Shown here piece after piece: positions 27,168-36,071 of a stretch of DNA of 64,000 nt. Source of the stretch: Cohaesibacter intestini (GTDB lineage Bacteria; Pseudomonadota; Alphaproteobacteria; Rhizobiales; Cohaesibacteraceae); NCBI RefSeq assembly GCF_003324485.1, contig NZ_QODK01000004.1, positions 248,001 to 312,000 on the forward strand, in the 5' to 3' direction. The position numbers and the translations under genes are program-made. The notes beneath the pieces were generated by a model. It did no database searches. It was given only the letters and a program-made list of their open reading frames with translations, and was not told the origin of the DNA. Numbering within the stretch: the stretch's first letter is position 1; each line of letters starts with the position of its first letter.

Positions 27168-29474
27168 CTAATCTTTGCTTTTGCCCGCTTCAGTCGGGCC
27201 GTTTTCGGCCCGCTTTTCGAGGGCAAGCAGGAAACTCGGGAGAATATAGAGATCAGCCAAAAGCGCCACAAATAAGGCGGTGATGACCAGCTGGCCGAAC
27301 AGGGCAACCGACGGCAGGGTGCTCAATTGTGTCATGCCCAGACCGGCAACCAGAAGCATGGTGGTGGCCAGAACCGCGGGTGTGATGGCGCCAATCGCGC
27401 GGGCCATGGCCTGACTGTGGCTGTCGTCTGGATTGGTATGGCGGCAGAGGCGATATTGATTGAGCAGGTGGATCGAATTGTCGACCGCGATGCCAAAGGC
27501 AATGGTCAGGGCGATGACGGCCGTCATGTTCAGCGGCTTGTCAACGATCCAGAAATAGGCTTCGACCGTGAGGATGGGAATAAGGTTTGGCAACAGAAAT
27601 GCAATGCCGAAGCGGATTGAGCGAACCAGCAGCATGATGGCCAGAATGACAATGATGATCGCGCCGATCAGACCGGTTCTAAGGTCGGAAATCAGGTTCG
27701 GCGTTTCCTTGGCGGTCAACAGGGATAGCCCGGCCAACGTGACATGACCTTCCAAACCATCGGCTTCCAGCCCGTTGATCAAGCCATCGGCATAGGCGCT
27801 GATCTGTTCTGCCGCCAGCATGGTGCCAAGGGGAATCGGTACCAGATAGGCCAGCCCGTCCTTGCTGATGAAGCGGGAGAGGAGCACATTGTCCTCTGGC
27901 AGGTCAGCCCCTTCGAACCGTTGCAGCATCGCCACAATCGGTTCCGGGTCGATGGGCTTGGTGATGCGTTTGTTGAGAGAGGTCAGAATGGCCTCAAAGG
28001 TCTCCCGGTCCGACGCATTCAGGCCTTTCTGGCCATCCGGGTCTTTGAGAATTGCATAGAGCTGGCCGGAGCCCCCGAGCTTTTTTTCGATCAGCACTTC
28101 ATCCTTGCGGATTTGCAGGTCTTCAGACAGATAGTCTGTCACGCGGAAACTGGCTGGCAGGATGATGTGGATGGCAATCAAGCCGACCGACAGGGCACAA
28201 GCGACGCTGAGGATGGTCTTGCGATGGAAGGTGGCAAGCCAGATGGCCGGGCGTCCGGGGCTTTGCAGAAAGGGAGGCGTCGCGACCGTGTCCGTGTTGC
28301 CCTTCTTGAGCAGGAAATGAGACAAGGTCGGCACGATCAGAATGACGGACAGGAAGGCCAGCATGATGCCGACCGCACCGGTGAAGGACAAGCGCTCCAT
28401 GGTGGTTGCGCCGCCAAGGCCAATGCCGATAAAGGCGAGCGAGGTGGTCAGGCTGGCAAGGAAACAGGCCGGGCCCGTGGTGGAGATGGCATAGGCGATG
28501 GCGTCCTTGCGCGGCAGGCCGTCAGACCTTTTGCGCTGGATCGACATATAGAGATGCACCCCATCGGCAAAGGCGACGACAATGACCATGGTCGGCACGA
28601 TGGTGGTGAGGAAATCAACCGGAATGGAGAAAAGCGCCAGAAAGCCGAAATACCAGATCACCCCGGTGACCGGAGGCACCGAGCAGATCAGCGCGCCACG
28701 CCAAGACCGGAAAATGGCACCGGCCACCACGACGCAGAGCAGGATCGAGGCGATGGTCAGTTTGGTCTGGTCCCCATGCAGGGTGTCGCGGATGGTGCGC
28801 TGGATTTCCGGGATGCCGACAAAGGACAGGGTGAAGGCTTGCTGATAGGGGGCGGCGAGTGCCTTGATTTCGGCAAGACTTTCCGGGGTCAGTTTGGCGG
28901 ATTTGCCCTCTTCGGCAGAGCCGGTCATCAGGGAAATGAGCGTTACGGTCAGGTCTTCGCTGAGCATTTTGTCTGCGAGTGGTACCTGTTGTCGGAGAGC
29001 GTCAAGCCGCTCGGTAATCGGTTTGGTGCGGATTTGCGGGCTGGTGAGGAAAAAGGATGGCTCTGCCAGCTCGTCGCTGTCCTGTGAAGCGGTTTGCGTT
29101 GCCCGTGAGACATCCGGCAGGGAAAAGATGGAGAAGGCCGCTTCAACCTGACTGGCAAATTGCAGATCGAGCAGGAAAGTCTGAAATGCCTGATAGGTCT
29201 CGGGGTTGGAGAGATCCGCGCTCTTGATCAGCAGCAGTTCGTCCTGCGAGAAGGCGCGAAAGCGGTTTTCCAGTGCCACAAAGCTGCGATAGCTCTCGCT
29301 ATCATTGGCCAGATTGTCGGTGATGTCACCGGTGAAGCGCGTCTGTGTGACCATCAAATAGGTGGTCAGCAGGGTGACAGCCAGTGCGATAATGGCAATC
29401 AACGGGGCATTGGAGGCAATTTTGGGAGCCGCCTTGTTCAGACCAAGACTTTGCATGTCGGTCGATACTCTCAC
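27168..29474 (-). CDS. RND/MMPL superfamily transporter
   Basis: 768 residues with about twelve membrane segments in two halves. Each half has one helix, a large periplasmic domain of roughly 200 residues, then five helices. Motifs include VVAFADGVHLYMSIQRKRSDG in the first half and TIAFGIAVDNSIHLLNQYR in the second, typical of the MMPL/Patched-like branch. It is shorter than AcrB-type pumps and resembles hopanoid or lipid transporters. A GTG at 29474 overlaps the upstream stop (GTGA); the ATG six codons inside is the alternative. Probable role is lipid or hydrophobic-molecule movement across the envelope (inference). Confidence 0.87.
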   Translation of the reverse strand: MRVSTDMQSLGLNKAAPKIASNAPLIAIIALAVTLLTTYLMVTQTRFTGDITDNLANDSESYRSFVALENRFRAFSQDELLLIKSADLSNPETYQAFQTFLLDLQFASQVEAAFSIFSLPDVSRATQTASQDSDELAEPSFFLTSPQIRTKPITERLDALRQQVPLADKMLSEDLTVTLISLMTGSAEEGKSAKLTPESLAEIKALAAPYQQAFTLSFVGIPEIQRTIRDTLHGDQTKLTIASILLCVVVAGAIFRSWRGALICSVPPVTGVIWYFGFLALFSIPVDFLTTIVPTMVIVVAFADGVHLYMSIQRKRSDGLPRKDAIAYAISTTGPACFLASLTTSLAFIGIGLGGATTMERLSFTGAVGIMLAFLSVILIVPTLSHFLLKKGNTDTVATPPFLQSPGRPAIWLATFHRKTILSVACALSVGLIAIHIILPASFRVTDYLSEDLQIRKDEVLIEKKLGGSGQLYAILKDPDGQKGLNASDRETFEAILTSLNKRITKPIDPEPIVAMLQRFEGADLPEDNVLLSRFISKDGLAYLVPIPLGTMLAAEQISAYADGLINGLEADGLEGHVTLAGLSLLTAKETPNLISDLRTGLIGAIIIVILAIMLLVRSIRFGIAFLLPNLIPILTVEAYFWIVDKPLNMTAVIALTIAFGIAVDNSIHLLNQYRLCRHTNPDDSHSQAMARAIGAITPAVLATTMLLVAGLGMTQLSTLPSVALFGQLVITALFVALLADLYILPSFLLALEKRAENGPTEAGKSKD

Positions 29475-30277
29475 TCGTCGAGGCGGGCGCTCTCCTCGGT
29501 CTGGGCATCGGCATAGAACCAGCTGTGCCAGTTGCTTGCCTGCTCAAGACCCTGCTTGATCTGATCAGGAACAATGAAACTGCGTCCCAGCCATCTGGTC
29601 ATATCGACCGGAAGATCAGGGAAGATGCTGGAGACCAGTTCAGTGCAGATCAATTGTTGCTGGTTGAGCCCGTCCAAATTGTAGTCATAGGCTTTTCCCA
29701 TATTTTCCACGATGCGGTCAAAGTAAAAATCGGTCTTCTGCAAATTGTCCGACCTGAAAATAATGATTTCATCAGCATTGAGTAGCTCATCAAGACTGCC
29801 CATGCGAACACCAAAACGGTCCGACTGGACAACGGATCGTCCATCCCGAACAGCGTTGAGAAGCTTTTTGTAACGCGGATTTTCGTCCCATTGACGTTGG
29901 TGCCAATCGGTCCCGTCGCCAAGCCAGATCGCCACATGGGTATAATGGCCCGGTGTGGTCATGGCTGTCGCCTTGAAGGGGGCGGCGATCAGCAAAATAT
30001 CAAAGGGTTTTAGGCCGTCAGTGACCGTTTGAACCAGCTCGGGATGATTGGACAGATGGCCTTTGCGTGTTTCGATCAGCCCGATACTGTTGGCATAGGA
30101 ACGGGTAACAAGGGTAAAAAAGCTGCTGAATAGGGGTTTGGCTCGATAAAGGCTGTTGCCCATGTCTGCCCCAAGAAGACCCAATAGCAGGATTAGCAAC
30201 CCCAGTCTGACCGTGGGGAGCCTGACGGGCTTGAGTCTTTGCACGTCGGGATAGCAGGTCTGGTCTGTTGTGCTCAT
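29471..30277 (-). CDS. YiiX-like permuted papain-fold (C92) enzyme, membrane anchored
   Basis: 268 residues. A single N-terminal membrane anchor (about 25-40) precedes a soluble domain. That domain has the circularly permuted NlpC/P60 pattern of the YiiX group: a histidine in GHYTHVAIWLGD (about 109-120) before the catalytic cysteine in QQLICTELVSSIF (about 206-218). Relatives act on amide or ester bonds in peptides or lipids. Its stop overlaps the transporter start, so the two are coupled. A substrate in the envelope and cooperation with the RND protein are inferences. Confidence 0.82.
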   Translation of the reverse strand: MSTTDQTCYPDVQRLKPVRLPTVRLGLLILLLGLLGADMGNSLYRAKPLFSSFFTLVTRSYANSIGLIETRKGHLSNHPELVQTVTDGLKPFDILLIAAPFKATAMTTPGHYTHVAIWLGDGTDWHQRQWDENPRYKKLLNAVRDGRSVVQSDRFGVRMGSLDELLNADEIIIFRSDNLQKTDFYFDRIVENMGKAYDYNLDGLNQQQLICTELVSSIFPDLPVDMTRWLGRSFIVPDQIKQGLEQASNWHSWFYADAQTEESARLDE

Positions 30278-30582
30278 GATCGGTTCGGGGTCACTTCTTA
30301 GGTGGCTTCTGGATGGTCGTTTGTTCTGTTAGGGCAGCTTTGTGGTCGCTTTTTGACAAAAGGATGCGCCTCTTTTCATAAAACTGCAACTTATGCCCCA
30401 AGCAAGGGCTACATCTGTACGATTTGGGCGCAAAGGTCGATCGGGAGTTTCTCGGAAACGTCCTGAAAATGGCGATTTTTTGTTGCTAGTTGCGAATGCT
30501 TCTTAAAAGCAGTTGTAATTATTGGAAGGGCCTGTTAGGCTCGTCCCTGTTGCAGTTCTTTGCCTTATGGAAAGATGGTTTG
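30278..30582. promoter_or_regulatory. Divergent intergenic region upstream of sitA
   Basis: 305 bp between the divergent C92 and sitA genes, with no gene seen. An inverted repeat TGCTT-CTTAA-AAGCA (30497-30511) lies about 70 bp before the sitA start and is a candidate operator for a metal-sensing Fur-family regulator (Mur or Fur). It is not close enough to a remembered consensus to name the regulator. No clear -35/-10 pair was identified. Confidence 0.35.
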
Positions 30583-31482
30583 ATGAAGCTTTTGAAGAGA
30601 TTGGCCGTGGTGGCGGTGATGATCACCCTGTTGCCAATGCAGGCGGCCTTCGCTGCTGAGAAGACATTCAAGGTGGTGACGACCTTTACGGTCTTTGCCG
30701 ATATGGCGCGCAACATTGCAGGGGATGTTGCCGAGGTGGAATCGATCACCAAGCCGGGTGCCGAAATCCACAATTATCAGCCCACCCCGCGTGACTTGAT
30801 CCGCGGTCAGGGGGCGGACCTCATTTTGTGGAATGGTCTCAATCTGGAGCTTTGGTTCGAGCGCTTTTTCCAGAATTTGCGCGATGTGCCGAGTGTCGTG
30901 CTGACAGAGGGTATCGAGCCGATGTCAATCAATGCGGGGCCGTATGAGGGCAAACCGAACCCACATGCCTGGATGTCGCTCAGTGACGCGTTGATCTATG
31001 TGGAGAATATCCGCAAGGCGCTGGTTAAGTATGATCCTGATCATGGCGACATCTACAATCGCAATGCTGAGGTCTACAAGGACAAGATACGGGCGATTTC
31101 TGATCCGATCCGGGACAGTCTGGCGGCGATTCCGGACGATAAGAAATGGCTGGTGACCAGTGAAGGCGCCTTCAGTTATCTGGCAAGGGATTTTGGGCTC
31201 AAGGAGCTTTTCCTCTGGCCGATCAATGCGGATCAGCAGGGTACACCCAAGCAGGTGAAACGGGTGATCGACACAATCCGGGCCGAGGGCATACCGGTGA
31301 TCTTTTCCGAAAGCACGGTATCTGACAAGACCGCCAAACAGGTGGCCGAGGAAACCGGGATCAAGTATGGTGGCGTTCTCTATGTGGATTCCCTGTCCGA
31401 AGCCGACGGGCCGGTTCCGACCTATCTTGATCTGTTGAAAGTGACCGCGCAGACCATCGCGGATGGGCTGGCAAAGCAATAG
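30583..31482 (+). CDS. sitA: Periplasmic Mn/Fe-binding protein SitA
   Basis: 299 residues with a Sec signal peptide (MKLLKRLAVVAVMITL, cleavage after AAFA). It belongs to the cluster 9 metal-binding fold. Putative ligands are His in AEIHNYQPTP, His in KPNPHAWMS, Glu in FSESTVSD and Asp in YVDSLSEADGP. The stretch YEGKPNPHAWMSLSDALIYVENI is characteristic of SitA/YfeA rather than ZnuA, which has a His-rich loop absent here. The ATG at 30583 has GGAAAGA upstream; a further in-frame extension lacks signal-peptide character. First gene of sitABCD, followed by a strong hairpin. Confidence 0.9.
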   Translation: MKLLKRLAVVAVMITLLPMQAAFAAEKTFKVVTTFTVFADMARNIAGDVAEVESITKPGAEIHNYQPTPRDLIRGQGADLILWNGLNLELWFERFFQNLRDVPSVVLTEGIEPMSINAGPYEGKPNPHAWMSLSDALIYVENIRKALVKYDPDHGDIYNRNAEVYKDKIRAISDPIRDSLAAIPDDKKWLVTSEGAFSYLARDFGLKELFLWPINADQQGTPKQVKRVIDTIRAEGIPVIFSESTVSDKTAKQVAEETGIKYGGVLYVDSLSEADGPVPTYLDLLKVTAQTIADGLAKQ

Positions 31483-31533
31483 GACCTGTCCCGGCATGCT
31501 CCCAAGTGCCGCGGTGAATGTAACCCCGAAAAG

Positions 31534-31578
31534 ACACTCTCCTGTCACGCATGTCAGGTGATCTTGGTAAGAGAGTGT
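31534..31578 (+). other. Intercistronic hairpin between sitA and sitB
   Basis: ACACTCTC (31534-31541) and GAGAGTGT (31571-31578) form an 8-bp perfect outer stem, extendable by a wobble pair. An inner hairpin, CCTG/CAGG plus CA/TG around a CGCA loop, spans 31541-31558. It lies in the 114-bp gap after sitA and has no U-run. Its placement suits differential mRNA stability that keeps binding protein in excess of membrane subunits (inference). Confidence 0.55.
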
Positions 31579-31596
31579 TCTGGTTGATTATCGAAC

Positions 31597-32511
31597 ATGA
31601 CCATGAAAAATGCGCCTGTCCGACAGGGTGAGATGTCGGAAATCGGACTGGAAGCCTGCGATATCACTGTGACCTATCGCAATGGCCATACGGCCCTGCA
31701 TGACGCCAATTTCACCGTCCCGCGTGGCTCGATTGCAGCGCTGGTCGGGGTCAATGGGTCGGGCAAGTCCACCCTGTTCAAGGGGCTGATGGGCTTTGTG
31801 CCACTGGCCAAAGGCTCTGTGACCATTCTGGGTATGCCGGGGGCGGAGGCTCTCAAGCATAATCTTGTGGCCTATGTACCGCAGGCCGAAGACGTGGACT
31901 GGAACTTTCCCGTGCTGGTCGAGGATGTGGTGATGATGGGGCGCTATGGCCATATGAATTGGCTGCGCATTCCGTCCAAACATGATCATGCGATGGTCCA
32001 GCAGGCGCTGGAACGGGTCAGTATGCAGGATTTCCGCAAGCGCCAGATCGGTGAACTGTCCGGCGGTCAGAAGAAGCGGGTTTTTCTCGCCCGAGCGCTG
32101 GCACAGGAAGGCAAAGTCATTCTGCTTGACGAGCCGTTCACCGGGGTCGACGTGAAGACAGAAGAGCAGATTATCACTCTTCTGCGAACCTTGCGCGATG
32201 AAGGCCATGTGATGCTGGTCTCCACCCACAATCTGGGGTCGGTGCCGGAATTTTGCGACCGTACCATCATGGTCAATCGCACGGTGCTGGCCTCTGGTCT
32301 GACGAGCGATGTTTTCACTCAGGCCAATCTCGAAAAGGCCTTTGGCGGGGTTCTGCGCCATTTCATTCTGGGTGGCGAAGAGCTGCATGATGATGATGAT
32401 ACGCGTCAAGTCACCGTGCTGACCGATGATGAGCGGCCGCTGGTGCTCTATGGCGAGGCCGAAGAGACCGATGGCGATGCTGCTGGCCATGTGTCCGGCA
32501 GCAAGGGGTGA
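31597..32511 (+). CDS. sitB: Mn/Fe ABC transporter ATP-binding protein SitB
   Basis: 304 residues, one ABC cassette. Walker A is GVNGSGKST (about 51-59), the signature is [15 protein letters not shown], Walker B is [12 protein letters not shown], and the switch histidine is in VSTHNLGS. The tail beyond residue 265 is acidic with a run of Asp (DDDD). The true start may be the ATG at 31597 or the in-frame ATG at 31633 (MSEIGLEAC); neither has an ideal ribosome site. It powers the SitCD permease from the cytoplasmic side. Confidence 0.9.
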   Translation: MTMKNAPVRQGEMSEIGLEACDITVTYRNGHTALHDANFTVPRGSIAALVGVNGSGKSTLFKGLMGFVPLAKGSVTILGMPGAEALKHNLVAYVPQAEDVDWNFPVLVEDVVMMGRYGHMNWLRIPSKHDHAMVQQALERVSMQDFRKRQIGELSGGQKKRVFLARALAQEGKVILLDEPFTGVDVKTEEQIITLLRTLRDEGHVMLVSTHNLGSVPEFCDRTIMVNRTVLASGLTSDVFTQANLEKAFGGVLRHFILGGEELHDDDDTRQVTVLTDDERPLVLYGEAEETDGDAAGHVSGSKG

Positions 32512-32514
32512 GAC

Positions 32515-33381
32515 ATGGAGACACTGCTTGAACCCTTTGCCTATGACTATATGCGCAATGCAATGTTGATCAGCACGCTGGTCGGAGCCATTTGTGCCTT
32601 TCTGTCTTCCTATCTGATGCTCAAGGGCTGGTCGCTGATTGGCGATGCCTTGTCCCACTCCATCGTGCCCGGTGTCGCCGGGGCCTATATGCTTGGACTG
32701 CCTTTCTCGATTGGCGCATTCATTGCCGGCGGGTTGGCCGCGACCACCATGCTGTTTCTCAATCAGCGTACCAAGCTGAAGGAAGACACGATCATCGGGC
32801 TGATCTTTACCTCCTTTTTCGGGCTCGGCTTGTTCATGGTGTCCCTGTCACCAACCTCGGTGAACATTCAAACCATCGTACTGGGCAATATTCTGGCGAT
32901 CACCAAAAGCGACAGTTTGCAGTTGCTGATCATTGGCGGGGTGACCCTGACGATCCTGTTGCTCAAATGGAAAGATTTGATGGTCGCCTTCTTTGATGAA
33001 AGCCATGCCCGGTCCATCGGGCTCAATCCCGATTGGCTGAAGGTTTTGTTTTTCACCTTGCTCAGTGCTTCGACGGTGGCGGCCTTGCAGACGGTGGGGG
33101 CTTTTCTGGTGATTGCTATGGTGGTGACACCGGGGGCGACAGCCTATTTGCTGTGTGATCGCTTTCCACGGCTGATTTTGGTGTCGGTGCTGATTGGTTC
33201 TCTTACCTGTTTTGTTGGTGCCTATATCAGTTACTTTCTGGATGGGGCGACGGGCGGCGTGATTGTGGTTCTGCAGACGCTGATCTTTCTGGTGGTTTTT
33301 CTGCTGGCCCCCAAGCATGGCATGCTGGCCGCCCGCCGCAAGGCGCGCGAGGCACTGAAGCCCAAGGAGACGGTGGTATGA
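32515..33381 (+). CDS. sitC: Mn/Fe ABC transporter permease SitC
   Basis: 288 residues with about eight or nine membrane helices of the ABC-3 metal permease family. Family landmarks are LKGWSLIGDALSHSIVPGVAGAYM (about 38-61), the site of metal passage, and QTVGAFLVIAMVVTPGATAYLL. It begins 3 bp after the sitB stop and overlaps sitD by ATGA. It pairs with SitD as a heterodimeric inner-membrane channel. Confidence 0.92.
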   Translation: METLLEPFAYDYMRNAMLISTLVGAICAFLSSYLMLKGWSLIGDALSHSIVPGVAGAYMLGLPFSIGAFIAGGLAATTMLFLNQRTKLKEDTIIGLIFTSFFGLGLFMVSLSPTSVNIQTIVLGNILAITKSDSLQLLIIGGVTLTILLLKWKDLMVAFFDESHARSIGLNPDWLKVLFFTLLSASTVAALQTVGAFLVIAMVVTPGATAYLLCDRFPRLILVSVLIGSLTCFVGAYISYFLDGATGGVIVVLQTLIFLVVFLLAPKHGMLAARRKAREALKPKETVV

Positions 33382-34256
33382 GCGACTTTCTCGATATGGC
33401 CTTGATGCCTTTTCTGTTTCCTTTCATGCAGTCGGCCTTTTGGGTGGCGGTGATTGTCGCCGTACCAATGGCGCTTTTGTCCTGTTATGTGGTGCTGAAG
33501 GGCTGGTCCCTGATGGGGGATGCCATTTCCCACGCCGTCTTCCCCGGCGTAGTGATCGCCTATCTGTTGAATATCCCGCTGGTCATCGGGGCCTTTTGTG
33601 CCGGGATGTTTTGTGCGGTTTTTACCGGTTGGCTGAAAGAGAATAGCCGGGTGAAGGAAGACACGATCCTCGGGATCGTCTTTTCAGGCATGTTTGCCTT
33701 TGGCATTGTGCTCTATCTGAAAATTGAGACAGAGGTGCATCTCGATCACATTCTCTACGGCAACATGTTGGGAGTGCAGTGGCATGAGCTGATGACTGCG
33801 TTGCTTGTCGGACTGGTGACCTGTGCGTTCATTTTGCTCAAGCGGCTTGACCTGTTGGCCTATGCCTTTGATCCGCAACATGCGATGGCCATAGGTCTTC
33901 CGACGCGGTTTTTGCATTATGGATTGCTGGCGGTGATTTCTCTCACCGTGGTGGGCGCTTTGACGTCGGTGGGGCTGATTTTGGCGATTGCCTATTTGAT
34001 TGCACCCGGTGCGATTGCCTTCTTGCTGACCCGCACCTTCAATGCCATGCTGATCGTTGCGGTGGTGGTGGCTGTGGGCTGTTCGATTGTTGGGGTCTAT
34101 CTCAGCTTCTTTCTCGATAGTGCCTCGGCGCCCACCATCGTGCTGGTCATGTCCACCCTGTTCGTGATCAGCTTTGTGATGAGCTTGTCACGCAATCGGG
34201 CGATCTCACGGCAAATGGTGGTTTCGCGCGGTGGTGATCATCACTATCACCCGTAA
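33378..34256 (+). CDS. sitD: Mn/Fe ABC transporter permease SitD
   Basis: 292 residues, paralogous to SitC. It shows LKGWSLMGDAISHAVFPGVVIAYLL (about 40-64) and TSVGLILAIAYLIAPGAIAFLL. Its start overlaps the sitC stop (ATGA). The C-terminal tail HHYHP is histidine-rich and could contact metal, though this is speculative. Last gene of sitABCD; no clear terminator follows in the 143-bp gap, which holds only a short CTTGCGCAAG palindrome (34275-34284). Confidence 0.92.
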   Translation: MSDFLDMALMPFLFPFMQSAFWVAVIVAVPMALLSCYVVLKGWSLMGDAISHAVFPGVVIAYLLNIPLVIGAFCAGMFCAVFTGWLKENSRVKEDTILGIVFSGMFAFGIVLYLKIETEVHLDHILYGNMLGVQWHELMTALLVGLVTCAFILLKRLDLLAYAFDPQHAMAIGLPTRFLHYGLLAVISLTVVGALTSVGLILAIAYLIAPGAIAFLLTRTFNAMLIVAVVVAVGCSIVGVYLSFFLDSASAPTIVLVMSTLFVISFVMSLSRNRAISRQMVVSRGGDHHYHP

Positions 34257-34399
34257 GGGGCGTGGTGGGCCTGCCTTGCGCAAGTTGTGAACAGCAAAGC
34301 GCGTTTATGGATCTGCTGTTTCGGCTTAGTGATTATCCGGGGCTTGTTTGTGACGGGAGAGTGGGAGTATCCCTGTCGCAGATTTGAGTTGGAGGAATC

Positions 34400-35557
34400 A
34401 TGTCTGCTTTTACCTTTCGAACCACGCCCTGCATCCGTGCGGAGGCTGGGGTGTCAGCAAAGCTTGGCCCGGAGATTGCCGCCCAGTTTGGCCGTTCGAT
34501 CCTGATCGTGACGGACAAGGGGCTGGTGGCAGCCGGGCTGCTTGCCCCCTTTATCGCGTCTTTGGAAAAGGCAGGCGTCAAGGTTGCTGTGTTCGATGAA
34601 GTGGTGGCGGATCCGCCCGCCTGCATCGTGGAAGCGGCAAAAGCCCATGCGCTGGACCATCAGGTGGAGGCGATCATCGGCTTTGGTGGTGGCTCATCTC
34701 TTGATGTGGCCAAGCTTGTCGCTCTGTTGGTTGGCGGCGGCGAGGCTCTGGAGGATCTGTATGGCGTCGATCAGGCCAAGGGTAACCGCCTGCCGTTGAT
34801 CCTCATTCCCACCACTGCCGGAACAGGGTCGGAAGTCACGCCGATTTCCATCATCACCGTTGGTGAAGGGGAGAAGAAAGGGGTGGTGACGCAGCAACTG
34901 ATCCCTGATTGGGCGGTGCTGGATGCGGAGCTGACCCTTGGGTTGCCTGCTGAAGTGACGGCAGCGACCGGGGTGGATGCGATGGTGCATGCCATTGAGG
35001 CCTATAGCTCCAAGTCTCTCAACAACAATCCGATTTCAAAGGGCCTCGCCAAGGGGGCGCTTGAGTTGCTCGGGGCCAATATCGTGGCAGCAGTACGCGA
35101 TGGCAGCAATCTCCAGGTTCGCAGCAACATGCTGTTGGGGTCGCTGATTGCAGGTCAGGCCTTTGCCAACAGTCCTGTGGCGGCGGTGCATGCGCTGGCC
35201 TACCCAATCGGCGGGCTTTATCATGTGCCGCACGGGCTATCGAATGCGCTGGTTCTGCCCCATGTGATGGCCTTCAATGCAGCCGTTTGTGATGAAGCCT
35301 ATGGGAAGTTGGCCCCGCTGGTCTTCCCGGATCTGCGGCTGGTTGCGCCGGATCGCCGGACGGCCCAGTTCGTTGCCCGGATGGCCGATCTCTGCTCGGA
35401 ATTGGGGCTGAAAACCCAATTGCGTCAGGTGGGGATCGAGCGCAGTGATCTACCACATCTGGCGTCAGAAGCCATGAAGCAGACCCGCCTGTTGGTCAAC
35501 AATCCGCGCCCAGTGGATGAGGTCGCAGCCTTGGCGATCTATAAGGCCGCTTGGTAG
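34400..35557 (+). CDS. Iron-containing (group III) alcohol dehydrogenase
   Basis: 385 residues. The nucleotide-binding core has GFGGGSSLDVAKLVA (about 94-108) and IPTTAGTGSEVTPISII (about 136-152). Metal ligands are an Asp and His in GVDAMVHAIEAYSS and two His in HALAYPIGGLYHVPHG, matching the Fe-ADH family. TTGGAGGAATC precedes the ATG. Substrates in this family range from ethanol and lactaldehyde to succinic semialdehyde and maleylacetate, so none is assigned. It stands alone between sitD and a convergent DUF188 gene. Confidence 0.9.
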   Translation: MSAFTFRTTPCIRAEAGVSAKLGPEIAAQFGRSILIVTDKGLVAAGLLAPFIASLEKAGVKVAVFDEVVADPPACIVEAAKAHALDHQVEAIIGFGGGSSLDVAKLVALLVGGGEALEDLYGVDQAKGNRLPLILIPTTAGTGSEVTPISIITVGEGEKKGVVTQQLIPDWAVLDAELTLGLPAEVTAATGVDAMVHAIEAYSSKSLNNNPISKGLAKGALELLGANIVAAVRDGSNLQVRSNMLLGSLIAGQAFANSPVAAVHALAYPIGGLYHVPHGLSNALVLPHVMAFNAAVCDEAYGKLAPLVFPDLRLVAPDRRTAQFVARMADLCSELGLKTQLRQVGIERSDLPHLASEAMKQTRLLVNNPRPVDEVAALAIYKAAW

Positions 35558-35580
35558 AGCGCGGGGCTCCATTCATCATC

Positions 35581-36051
35581 TCAGCTGCGCTTGAGGCGCT
35601 CCAGCGTCTCATGCAGGCTTGAAAGAAAGCGCGAGCGGTCGGCTTTGGAAAAAGGCGGCGGGCCGCCACCCACTTCTCCCTGCTCGCGCAAATCGGCCAT
35701 CAAATTGCGCATGGCGACAGCCGAGCCGATGCTGCTGTCGGTGAAGGGTTTGCCGTTGGTGCCAATCACTGGCGCACCCTTGTCTATGCAGCGCTGGGCC
35801 AGCAAGATATCGGCGGTGATCACCACGCTGTTGCCGTGCGCCGCGTCGGCAATGCGATCATCGGCGACATCCGGGCCATCCTCAACCTTGATGAAGGTGA
35901 CCGGCTGGTCACGGGGGATGCGCATGAAGCTGTTGGCGACCAGCGTGACCGGCACCTGATGCCGCTCGGCAACCTTGTAAATCTCTTCCTTCACCGGGCA
36001 GGCATCCGCATCAACGAGAATCTCGAGCGGCTTGGTGTCTTTGCTCGTCAT
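35581..36051 (-). CDS. UPF0178 (DUF188) family protein, YaiI/YqxD-like
   Basis: 156 residues beginning with the family signature EILVDADACPVKEEIYKVA (about 10-28). It continues with VANSFMRIPRDQP, then GNSVVITADILLAQRCIDKGA, all typical of DUF188, a PIN-like fold of uncertain biochemical role, possibly a ribonuclease. The C-terminus GGGPPPFSKADRSRFLSSL is the conserved family tail. It converges with the alcohol dehydrogenase gene and is 20 bp downstream of the glycerate kinase gene on the same strand. Confidence 0.92.
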   Translation of the reverse strand: MTSKDTKPLEILVDADACPVKEEIYKVAERHQVPVTLVANSFMRIPRDQPVTFIKVEDGPDVADDRIADAAHGNSVVITADILLAQRCIDKGAPVIGTNGKPFTDSSIGSAVAMRNLMADLREQGEVGGGPPPFSKADRSRFLSSLHETLERLKRS

Positions 36052-36071
36052 TGTCTTGCCTCTTGATTCCG

